NCBI GenBank assembly: GCA_005889445.1
Contig: VBGS01000036.1
Coordinates: 1-6,326 of the forward strand
Origin: Chloroflexota bacterium
GTDB lineage: Bacteria > Chloroflexota > Limnocylindria > P2-11E
Length of the DNA: 6,326 bases
Direction: 5' to 3'
Part shown: in pieces, positions 1 through 6,134 of the stretch
How positions within the stretch are numbered: position 1 is the stretch's first letter
Layout: each line of letters starts with the position of its first letter
Notes under the pieces: model-generated
Database searches by the model: none
What the model was told of the DNA's origin: nothing
Seen by the model: the letters and a program-made list of their open reading frames with translations, nothing else
Made by a program: the position numbers and the translations under genes

Positions 1-329
1 GGCTGCAGAACGCCGGCGACGGCGGGCGTGCCGCCGAGCAGCAGAACGAATGCGATCACGAGCGTCGCCACGCCGAGCGCGCCGACACGGTCCTGCCGCG
101 CGCCAACGAGCGACGCGAGGCGGCCACCGATCAGTGGAGCGGGGCCGAGGACCAGGAGCGCGAGCCCGGTGAATCCCGACAGGGGCAGGAGCAGCAGCCC
201 GAGAGCGACAAAGGGAAAGGCGACGACGAACAGGTTCCGCGCTCGTCTCAGAGAGAGGAGCGCAAGGAGCGGGGTCTGCGCGCCTGTCGCGAACAGAAGG
301 AGCGCGAGCGCGTCCTGGAGGAAGAGCGA
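1..329 (-). CDS. Multi-pass membrane protein, partial, possibly SBF/BASS-transporter-like; start unresolved
   Basis: The minus-strand frame read from 329 down to the window edge gives about 109 very hydrophobic residues with mostly G/C third positions. The opposite strand in register is highly charged, as expected for the shadow of a membrane protein. Three to four membrane segments are visible: one before a basic LRRAR turn (about codons 27-31), one at about 33-50, one at about 53-66, and one at about 84-99. The order of a hydrophobic stretch ending in a Gly, a basic loop, a helix ending in PL, a helix with a Pro/Gly-rich break, then a hydrophilic turn and another helix resembles the first half of bile acid:sodium symporter (SBF/BASS) proteins. 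That family call is inference from memory and weak; the membrane nature is much surer. The frame stays open back to a TGA at 417-419, but no ATG, GTG or TTG occurs in it before codon 87 (GTG at 69-71). A CTG lies at 294-296. It follows glyS in the same direction and continues beyond the window. Confidence 0.5.
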
Positions 330-330
330 G

Positions 331-1698
331 CTAGGCGCCGAGCTTCTCTCGCAGGTTGTCGACGAGCTCGGCGATGGGGACGCGGATCTGCGCCATCGAA
401 TCGCGCTCGCGGATCGTCACCTGTCGATCCTCGATCGACTGGAAATCGACGGTCACGCACAGGGGCGTCCCGATCTCATCCTGGCGCCGGTAGCGCCGGC
501 CGATCGCCTGGGTCTCGTCATAGGTCGACATGAACGCCGGCCGCACCGCCGCCCAGACATCGCGCGCAAGCGGCACGAGCTTCTCGTTCTTCGAGAGCGG
601 AAGCACGGCGACCTTGTAGGGCGCCAGATGCGGCTTGAACCGGAGCACGACGCGGACGCCCTCCTTGTCCGGCTCCTCGTCGTACGCCGCGCAGAGGATC
701 GCGTACGTCGCCCGATCCGCACCGACCGAGGTCTCGACGACGTGCGGGATGAATCGCTCACCCGACGCCTCATCGAAATAGCGGAGATCTTTGCCGGAGA
801 ACTCGGAATGCCGCCGCAAGTCGTAATCGGTGCGGTAGTGGATCCCCTCGAACTCCTTCCAGCCGAAGGGAAACTCGAATTCGATGTCCGTGGCCGCGGC
901 CGCATAGTGCGCGCGCTCGTCGGGCGCGTGATCGCGGAAGCGCAGCTTCTCCGGCGGGATGCCGTTCTCCACATGCCAGGTCTGGCGGATGCGCTTCCAC
1001 TCGTCGTAGAGGCGCGGCGCGTCGGCGGCGGTCGCGAAATATTGCATCTCCATCTGCTCGAACTCGCGCGAGCGGAAGATGAAGTTCCCGGGCGTGATCT
1101 CGTTGCGGAACGCCTTGCCGATCTGGGCGATGCCGAACGGCAGCTTGCGCCGGGTCACCTGCTGCACGTTCTCGAAATTCACGAAAATGGCCTGGGCGGT
1201 CTCGGGTCGGAGCCAGGCGACCGAGGCGGAGTCTTCTACCGGCCCGACGAACGTCTTGAACATGAGGTTGAAGCGGCGTGGATCCGCGAGCCTCCGCTGC
1301 CCGCAGTTCGGGCAGGCGACGGTCGACAGATCCAGCCGGCTGGCCCGCCAGTCGGTCGCCAGGGCGTCGCCGTCGGGCAGCTCGTCGAGACGGAAGCGGT
1401 GCCGGCAATTGCCGCATTCGACGAGGGGATCGGTGAAGTTCTCGACGTGGCCCGAGGCCTCCCACACGCGCGGGTGCATGAGGATCGCGCCGTCGATCCC
1501 GACGACGTCGTCGCGCAGCTGGACCATCGTCCGCCACCATGACTGCTTGACGTTGTTCTTCAGCTCGACCCCGACGGGCCCGAAATCCCAGGTCGCGCCC
1601 GCGCCGCCGTAGATCTCGCTCGAGGGGAACACGAAGCCACGCCGCTTCGCCAGGGATGTGAGCTTCTCGCCGATGCTCTCTTTCGCCAGGGTCTTCAT
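331..1698 (-). CDS. glyS: Glycyl-tRNA synthetase, single-chain alpha2 type
   Basis: This cytoplasmic enzyme charges tRNA-Gly with glycine using ATP. The 455-residue product has the length of the dimeric, eukaryote-like class II enzyme, not the two-subunit alpha2-beta2 form. The N-terminus carries the family block GFVFPSSEIYGG near residues 21-32. A zinc-type insertion has Cys95 and Cys98, then Cys129 and Cys132. Class II motif 2 contains FRNE at 197-200, following the LRPETAQ block at 163-169. Motif 3 contains GADR at 326-329. The C-terminal anticodon-binding domain covers about 355-455. The start is the ATG at 1696-1698, chosen because the conserved N-terminus begins there; the open frame runs on to 2190 inside recO but that extension is not family-like. 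The start overlaps the recO stop as ATGA, and I see no Shine-Dalgarno sequence before it, so translation probably depends on reinitiation after recO. All key motifs look intact. Confidence 0.97.
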   Translation of the reverse strand: MKTLAKESIGEKLTSLAKRRGFVFPSSEIYGGAGATWDFGPVGVELKNNVKQSWWRTMVQLRDDVVGIDGAILMHPRVWEASGHVENFTDPLVECGNCRHRFRLDELPDGDALATDWRASRLDLSTVACPNCGQRRLADPRRFNLMFKTFVGPVEDSASVAWLRPETAQAIFVNFENVQQVTRRKLPFGIAQIGKAFRNEITPGNFIFRSREFEQMEMQYFATAADAPRLYDEWKRIRQTWHVENGIPPEKLRFRDHAPDERAHYAAAATDIEFEFPFGWKEFEGIHYRTDYDLRRHSEFSGKDLRYFDEASGERFIPHVVETSVGADRATYAILCAAYDEEPDKEGVRVVLRFKPHLAPYKVAVLPLSKNEKLVPLARDVWAAVRPAFMSTYDETQAIGRRYRRQDEIGTPLCVTVDFQSIEDRQVTIRERDSMAQIRVPIAELVDNLREKLGA

Positions 1699-2471
1699 GA
1701 GACCGGCGCGGCGCGCGGCATGTCGCGAAGCTCGTCCATCAGGCGCGTGCTCGAGATATCGCGGTCCAGGACATACCGAAGAAACGTCCGAAGATGCCGA
1801 TCGAGCTCGCCGGTCAGCGCATGGTCCAATTGCAGACGCGCCGCATCCGGGAGATCGCTCACCAGGAGATAGCGGAGAGACTTGAGCGCGCGCACCGTGA
1901 GCGGCGCGACGTACGCCACCTTCTTCGCGCAGGTCGCGCACATCGCCCCGCCCACCGCCGGCTCCCATGCGTTCGTCTCCTCGGCGAGGCGCGTCCGGCA
2001 ATGCGCGCAGACCGCCAGCTCGGGCCGGAAGCCCGAGCGATCCAGCAGGTGCATGTCGAACCAGCGGCAGACCACCGGCGCGGGCAGGCCCGCGTCGAGC
2101 CCGCGCAGCGCTGTCTCGAGAAGATCGAACAGCGGCGCCGAGGGAACTCGATCCGCGGTGAACCGGTCGACCAGCTCCGCGACGTACCACCCGGCGGCGA
2201 TCAGGGCAAGGTCGTCACGCATGTCGGGATAGATCGCTCGGGCCTCGGCCCCCGTGAGGACGTCGAGCTCGCGACCCCGCGCGAGCTGATAGGTGGCATG
2301 CGTCAGCGGCTCCGCGTGCCCGGCCATGCGGCTCGTCGCGCGACGGATGCCCTTTGCGACGACGCGCACCTTGCCGAAGTGGCGCGTGAAGAGGACGAGG
2401 ATGCGGTCGGCTTCGGCGAAATCGTTGGTCTTGAGGACGATCGCCTCGGCACGGTACGTGCGTGATGCCAC
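1695..2471 (-). CDS. recO: DNA repair protein RecO
   Basis: RecO binds single-stranded DNA, anneals complementary strands and, with RecR (and RecF), loads RecA onto gaps covered by SSB. The 258-residue product has the usual length. The N-terminal OB-fold (about 1-80) opens with the family pattern YRAEAIVLKTNDFAEADRI and continues with a basic GK..VVAKGIRR segment at 33-44. The helical domain carries a four-cysteine zinc site, Cys155/Cys158 and Cys178/Cys181, as found in many Gram-positive-type RecO proteins. The start is the GTG at 2469-2471; it places the conserved tyrosine at residue 6, as is normal. No clear Shine-Dalgarno sequence lies upstream, so initiation may be leaderless or weak. 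The gene is divergent from the prenyl synthase, and its stop overlaps the glyS start by 4 bp, implying a recO-glyS operon. The recO-glyS pairing is common in bacteria. Confidence 0.96.
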   Translation of the reverse strand: MASRTYRAEAIVLKTNDFAEADRILVLFTRHFGKVRVVAKGIRRATSRMAGHAEPLTHATYQLARGRELDVLTGAEARAIYPDMRDDLALIAAGWYVAELVDRFTADRVPSAPLFDLLETALRGLDAGLPAPVVCRWFDMHLLDRSGFRPELAVCAHCRTRLAEETNAWEPAVGGAMCATCAKKVAYVAPLTVRALKSLRYLLVSDLPDAARLQLDHALTGELDRHLRTFLRYVLDRDISSTRLMDELRDMPRAAPVS

Positions 2472-2534
2472 GTCGCGTCAATGGTACGAAACGGCGGCGG
2501 CGCGGCCGCCGGCCGGACATATCATCGAGCGCAG
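2472..2534. promoter_or_regulatory. Divergent spacer between recO and the prenyl synthase; probable site of both promoters
   Basis: This 63-bp stretch is all that separates the recO start from the preferred start of the rightward gene at 2535, so it should hold promoters for both directions unless they lie inside the genes. On the plus strand TATCAT at 2520-2525 resembles a -10 box, about 9 bp before the GTG at 2535, which would give a very short leader. No convincing -35 element is visible 17 bp upstream; that region is a run of GGC/CGG. No good -10 was found for recO. The call rests mainly on gene arrangement. Confidence 0.25.
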
Positions 2535-3572
2535 GTGGGCCGAAGCCTCGAGGCGCATATCGCGGCGGTCGATGAGGAGATCCGCGCGCTGCTGCACACC
2601 GCGGACACCTCGCTCCAGCCCTTCTACGGGATGATGCTGTACCAGCTCGGCCTCGACGCGCGGAAGGCCAGCGGGAAACGGCTCCGGCCGGTGCTCTGCA
2701 CGCTCGTGTACGAGGCGATCACCGGCGACCCGAGTGCGGCGTTGCCGGCCGCGGCGGCGATCGAGCTGGTCCACAACTTCACGCTGATCCACGACGACAT
2801 CGAGGATCAGGATCCCGCGCGCCATCACCGGCCGACGGTGTGGAGCGTCTGGGGCGTGCCGCAGGCGATCAACGCCGGCGACGGCATGTTCGCGGTCTCT
2901 CGGCTCGCGTTGCAGCGGCTGCGGGGCCTCCCTGCGGACCGGGTCGTCGCGTTCGCCGGCCTTCTGGACGATGCCTGCGTCCGCGTCTGCGAAGGGCAGT
3001 TCCTGGACATCTCGTTCGAGACGCGGACCGACGTGACCACAGAGCGATATCGCGCCATGGCGGCGAAGAAGACCGGCGCGATGTTCGCCGCGGCCGCCGC
3101 CGGAGCGGCGACGCTCGCGACCGACGACGCGTCCACTCGACAGGCGCTGGCGCGCTTCGGCGACGCCTTCGGCGAGGCGTTCCAGGCGCACGATGACCTG
3201 CTCGGCATCTGGGCATCGACCGAACGCACGGGCAAGGTCGAGATGAACGACCTGACCAAACGGAAGAAGACCCTGCCGGTCGTGCTCGCGTTCGAGCGCG
3301 CTCCGGCGAAGACGCGCGAGCGACTCGCGGCGCTCTTCGAGCCGCCCGCACCGCTGCCCCCAGACAACGTCGAACGCATCCGCGCGATCCTCGACGAGCT
3401 CGGGATCCGCGGCGTCATCGAGGCCGAGGTCGCAGCCCATCGCAGCCGCGCCCTGCACCTGCTGCGCGGCGTCGCTCCGATCGCGGCGGCCCGCGACGCG
3501 CTCGAGCTTCTCGACCGGATGGTCGCCTCCGCGACAGGCGCGGCGGAGCCCGCGGGGGCCGCGGCCACCTAG
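2535..3572 (+). CDS. Polyprenyl diphosphate synthase, short-chain (GGPP-synthase-like)
   Basis: This is a trans-isoprenyl diphosphate synthase, which condenses isopentenyl diphosphate with an allylic diphosphate using Mg2+. From the GTG at 2535 the product is 345 residues. It has GKRLRP at 47-52, the first aspartate-rich motif DDIED at 87-91, the basic/PTVW segment at 97-103, KKTGAMF at 178-184, the second aspartate motif as DDLLG at 220-224, and KKTLPVV at 244-250. The first motif lacks the two-residue insertion of bacterial FPP synthases and has Phe82 five residues before its first Asp. By known chain-length rules this suggests a C15-C20 product, most likely GGPP. The second motif ends in Gly instead of Asp. 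An ATG at 2481 would add 18 Gly/Ala-rich, non-family-like residues and leave only 9 bp to recO, so GTG 2535 is preferred but not proven. Neither start has a good Shine-Dalgarno sequence. The PH-domain gene follows 12 bp downstream, probably in one operon. Confidence 0.9.
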   Translation: MGRSLEAHIAAVDEEIRALLHTADTSLQPFYGMMLYQLGLDARKASGKRLRPVLCTLVYEAITGDPSAALPAAAAIELVHNFTLIHDDIEDQDPARHHRPTVWSVWGVPQAINAGDGMFAVSRLALQRLRGLPADRVVAFAGLLDDACVRVCEGQFLDISFETRTDVTTERYRAMAAKKTGAMFAAAAAGAATLATDDASTRQALARFGDAFGEAFQAHDDLLGIWASTERTGKVEMNDLTKRKKTLPVVLAFERAPAKTRERLAALFEPPAPLPPDNVERIRAILDELGIRGVIEAEVAAHRSRALHLLRGVAPIAAARDALELLDRMVASATGAAEPAGAAAT

Positions 3573-3584
3573 AATTCCGCGCGC

Positions 3585-4076
3585 GTGGCCGGCCCGAAGG
3601 ACGTCATCCTCGAACCGAACGAGCGCGTGATCCTCGCCACGCGGCCCCTGTTCCTCTGGGAGCCGCTCGTCATCCTCGACGTCCTGCTCGTCGTGCTGGC
3701 GCTCTACTTCAGCGGCGTCGCGCTGCCGGCGCTCTCGGTCGCGTGCCTCGCCGTCTTCGTCCTGCTCACGCTTTGGATCGTCGTTCGCTGGATCCCGTGG
3801 AGCGCCCGATGGTTCGTGCTCACCGACCGCCGCGTGATCTCGCGCTGGGGTGTGTTCAACCGCAACCAGTCGGCGCTGCTGCTCGACCGGGTCCAGGACG
3901 CCAGCCTCGCGCGTCCCTTCCCGCTCTCGCTCGTGCGCGATTACGGAGTGCTGCGCCTGGAGTCAGCCGGCTATCACAGCGAAGAGCGCATCACCGAAGG
4001 TCTGCACGAGCTCGCGATGACGCGGGCATCGGCGTTCTATCGCGCCCTGACCGACGCGCAGACCCCTGAGCGCTAG
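3585..4076 (+). CDS. PH domain-containing (bPH_2 / YdbS-YdbT-like) membrane protein
   Basis: A 163-residue protein of the bacterial pleckstrin-homology membrane family. After a short polar start containing the EXXE-like stretch EPNERVI (residues 10-16), two hydrophobic helices lie at about 22-44 and 46-69. The bPH_2 domain follows at about 72-155, with the typical WFVLTDRRVISRWGVF, DRVQDAS and DYGVLRLESAG blocks (76-91, 101-107, 119-129). Proteins of this type sit in the cytoplasmic membrane with the PH domain in the cytosol; their molecular role is mostly unknown, so no specific function is assigned. The start is the GTG at 3585-3587, 12 bp after the prenyl synthase stop, without a visible Shine-Dalgarno sequence, suggesting cotranscription and possible coupling. 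The TAG stop at 4074-4076 overlaps the stop of the convergent ligase gene. Confidence 0.85.
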   Translation: MAGPKDVILEPNERVILATRPLFLWEPLVILDVLLVVLALYFSGVALPALSVACLAVFVLLTLWIVVRWIPWSARWFVLTDRRVISRWGVFNRNQSALLLDRVQDASLARPFPLSLVRDYGVLRLESAGYHSEERITEGLHELAMTRASAFYRALTDAQTPER

Positions 4077-5662
4077 CCGCTCGTCTTCGCCCGCTCCTTC
4101 TCGAGCAGCTCGCGCCGCAGGATCTTCCCCGAGGCGGTCCGAGGCACCTTCTCGATGAACTCGACCTCGCGCACCCGCTTGTAGTCGGCGATCCGCGACT
4201 TCACGAAGGCGATGAGCTCATCGGCCGTCGCCGTCGCGCCCGCGCGAAGCTGCACGAACGCCTTCGGGATCTCGCCGGCCTCCTCATCGGGCTTCCCGAT
4301 GACGCCGGCATCGGCGACCGCGGGATGCTCGCAGAGCACCGCCTCGACCTCCGCGGGGCCGACGCCGAAGCCCTTGTACTTGATGAACTCCTTTTTGCGG
4401 TCGACGATGAAGACGTAGCCGTTCGCGTCCTTCCGGCCTACGTCGCCGGTGAAGAGCCAGCCGTCGCGGAGCACCGCGGCGGTGTCGTCGGTCACCGGCT
4501 GCTCCGCCCCCGTGCCGTTCCAGTAGCCGCGCATGACCTGCGGACCGCGCACCGCGAGCTCCCCCACTTCGCCGGCGCCAAGGTCGCGCGTCCCGGTGTC
4601 GAGGTCGACGATCCGGTCCTCGGTGCCGGTGATCGCGGGGCCGATCGATTCCAGGATCGCCGCGTCCACCGGGTTCGCGTGCGTCACCGGTGAGGTCTCG
4701 GTCAGTCCATACCCTTGAATGATCGGTCTGCCGACCCGGGCGATCAGGCGCCGTGCCGGCTCGGGCGCGAGCGGCGCGGCGCCGCTGAAGAAGAACCGGA
4801 CCGACGAGAGGTCGTGCTTGTCGACCTCGGGATTCGCCGCAAGGCCGAGCACGATCGGCGGCACGATGAAGCAGACCGTCGCGCGATGCTTCTCGAGCAG
4901 CGTCAGGTACTCGACCATGTCGAACCGGGACATGGCGATCTGCGTCGCGCCGAGGCTGATCGCTCCGGACATCAGCAGGTTCAGGGCGTAGATGTGAAAG
5001 AACGGGAGCACGTTCAGGAACACGTCGTCGCGACGCACCGGGACCGCGGCGAAGAACTGCTGCTGGTTCGCGGTCAGGTTGCGGTGCGTGAGCATCACGC
5101 CCTTCGGGAAGCCGGTCGTGCCGCTGGTGTAGGGCAGCGCCGCGAGGTCATCCATCGAGACCTGCACGCCGGGCGCTGATCCCCCTTCCGCGACGAGGTC
5201 GTCGAAGCGGGTCGCGCCCGTCGCGTCGGCGCCGGTTGAAACCACAAGGCGGGCACCCGCGAGCTCGTGGGCGATCGGCTGGATCACCGGCCAGAGCGCC
5301 TCGTGCACCAGGACCGCTTTCGCTCGCGAGTCTTCGATCTGGAAACGCACCTCGCGCTCTTTGGACTGGGCGTTGATCGGATTGACGACGCCGCCGGCTT
5401 TGAGGGTCGCGTAGAAGGCGAGGACGAACTCGATCGAGTTCGGCATGAAGATCGTCACCCGATCGCCGGGCGCGACGCCGCGCCGGGCGAGCGCGCCGGC
5501 CAGCCGGTCAGTGGCCGCGTCAAGCTCGGCGTAGGTGATCCGACGGTCTCCGTGCAGGAGCGCCGTCTTCGTGCCGACCTCGCGCCTGACCTCGCGCAGC
5601 CGGTCGTGAAGCGCGACCTCGCGGTACGTGAACCGGGTGTCGGGTCGTGCGGTGACCGTCAT
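4073..5662 (-). CDS. AMP-forming acyl-CoA synthetase/ligase, 4-coumarate-CoA-ligase-like
   Basis: This ANL-superfamily enzyme activates a carboxylic acid to an acyl-adenylate with ATP and then forms the CoA thioester. The 529-residue product has the complete motif set: P-loop YTSGTTGFPKG (178-188), the FHIYALN block (222-228), the adenine-binding GYGLTETSP (317-325), WLFTGD with Asp407, hinge DRKKEFIKYKGF (421-432), and PRTASGK with the presumed catalytic Lys513 near the C-terminus. The FHIYALN block and the overall pattern resemble plant-type 4CL and bacterial 4CL-like ligases, but the substrate (aromatic or fatty acid) cannot be read from sequence. The hinge continues as FGVGPAEVE where 4CLs usually have FQVAPAELE. 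The start is the ATG at 5660-5662, because GGGGAGG lies 7 nt upstream; an in-frame ATG at 5711-5713 would add 17 Arg-rich residues and is rejected. It lies 61 bp after cdd on the same strand and converges with the PH-domain gene. Confidence 0.93.
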   Translation of the reverse strand: MTVTARPDTRFTYREVALHDRLREVRREVGTKTALLHGDRRITYAELDAATDRLAGALARRGVAPGDRVTIFMPNSIEFVLAFYATLKAGGVVNPINAQSKEREVRFQIEDSRAKAVLVHEALWPVIQPIAHELAGARLVVSTGADATGATRFDDLVAEGGSAPGVQVSMDDLAALPYTSGTTGFPKGVMLTHRNLTANQQQFFAAVPVRRDDVFLNVLPFFHIYALNLLMSGAISLGATQIAMSRFDMVEYLTLLEKHRATVCFIVPPIVLGLAANPEVDKHDLSSVRFFFSGAAPLAPEPARRLIARVGRPIIQGYGLTETSPVTHANPVDAAILESIGPAITGTEDRIVDLDTGTRDLGAGEVGELAVRGPQVMRGYWNGTGAEQPVTDDTAAVLRDGWLFTGDVGRKDANGYVFIVDRKKEFIKYKGFGVGPAEVEAVLCEHPAVADAGVIGKPDEEAGEIPKAFVQLRAGATATADELIAFVKSRIADYKRVREVEFIEKVPRTASGKILRRELLEKERAKTSG

Positions 5663-5669
5663 CCTGACG

Positions 5670-5676
5670 CCTCCCC
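5670..5676 (-). promoter_or_regulatory. Ribosome binding site of the acyl-CoA ligase gene
   Basis: On the minus strand GGGGAGG ends 7 nt before the ATG at 5660-5662. It is the strongest Shine-Dalgarno sequence in the window and decides the start over the in-frame ATG at 5711-5713. The rest of the 61-bp cdd-ligase gap shows no convincing promoter or terminator. Confidence 0.7.
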
Positions 5677-5723
5677 TCGAGCGTGCCGCCGCCATTCTCA
5701 TGCGGCCGCGCAAGGGCCCTCGG

Positions 5724-6134
5724 TCAGCTCAGGTTTTGGGGCAGAAAGGGCTCGGGCAGCAGCACGTCGAGCGAGGTCGTCCTTCGCTGGCCGGACGTCG
5801 TGGCGAGCACCACGCGCACCGCGGGCGCGAATTCGGCGAGGACCTGGCGACAGGCGCCGCAGGGCGAAGGCAGCCGGTCGTCGTCGATGACGATCGCGAT
5901 CGCGTCGAAGTCCTTGGTCTCGCCGGCCGCCACGGCGGCCCAGACCGCGCAGCGCTCGGCACACACGGTGAGCCCGTACGACGCGTTTTCCACGTTCGCT
6001 CCTGAGTAGATCTTGTTCCGCCTGGTCCGGACCGCGGCGCCCACCCGGTATTTCGAATACGGCGCGTAGGCGCGCTGCCGCGCGAGCGCGGCCACGCGGA
6101 TGAGGTCCTCGTCTCCGGCCCCCAGCCTGTCCAC
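5724..6134 (-). CDS. cdd: Cytidine deaminase, homotetrameric type
   Basis: This enzyme deaminates cytidine and deoxycytidine to uridine and deoxyuridine in pyrimidine salvage, in the cytosol. The 136-residue length is that of the small tetrameric zinc enzyme. Visible motifs are YAPYSKYRVGAA (23-34), the substrate-binding NVENASYG (47-54; Asn47 and Glu49), CAER with zinc ligand Cys58 and the proton-shuttling Glu60, and PCGACRQV with zinc ligands Cys92 and Cys95. Arg61 matches the arginine that follows the catalytic Glu in the Bacillus enzyme. All catalytic residues are intact. The start is the GTG at 6132-6134, directly after the TAG of the upstream CorC-type gene and in the same frame. A GGAG lies 9 nt upstream inside that gene's last codons, so the two are tightly coupled. 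The CorC–cdd order matches the conserved ybeY–corC–cdd–era cluster. Confidence 0.96.
   Translation of the reverse strand: MDRLGAGDEDLIRVAALARQRAYAPYSKYRVGAAVRTRRNKIYSGANVENASYGLTVCAERCAVWAAVAAGETKDFDAIAIVIDDDRLPSPCGACRQVLAEFAPAVRVVLATTSGQRRTTSLDVLLPEPFLPQNLS

Noticed and set aside
28..1542. 504-codon plus-strand open frame
   Set aside because: It is antisense to glyS and the left-end membrane gene, is low-complexity and Arg/Ser-rich at the start, and matches no family I know. G/C-rich third positions in glyS keep this antisense frame open.
1699..2190. Upstream extension of the glyS frame to a 619-residue protein
   Set aside because: The extra residues are Arg/Gly-rich, lie inside recO in another frame, and precede a complete conserved GlyS N-terminus at the ATG 1696-1698.
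2478..3458. 326-codon minus-strand frame opposite the prenyl synthase
   Set aside because: The plus strand has all prenyl synthase motifs; this frame is an Arg-rich shadow.
2535..3572. UppS-type (cis) prenyltransferase, which is often near recO
   Set aside because: The aspartate-rich DDIED and DDLLG motifs are those of the trans-type family; cis-type enzymes lack them.
4325..5179. Plus-strand frames opposite the acyl-CoA ligase (also 5267-5890)
   Set aside because: The ligase motifs are complete on the minus strand; these frames are charged, low-complexity shadows.
5663..5723. Terminator or promoter in the cdd-ligase gap
   Set aside because: There is a short GC palindrome (AGGGCCCT) but no T-run or stable longer stem, and no -35/-10 pair. 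Only the ribosome binding site is convincing.
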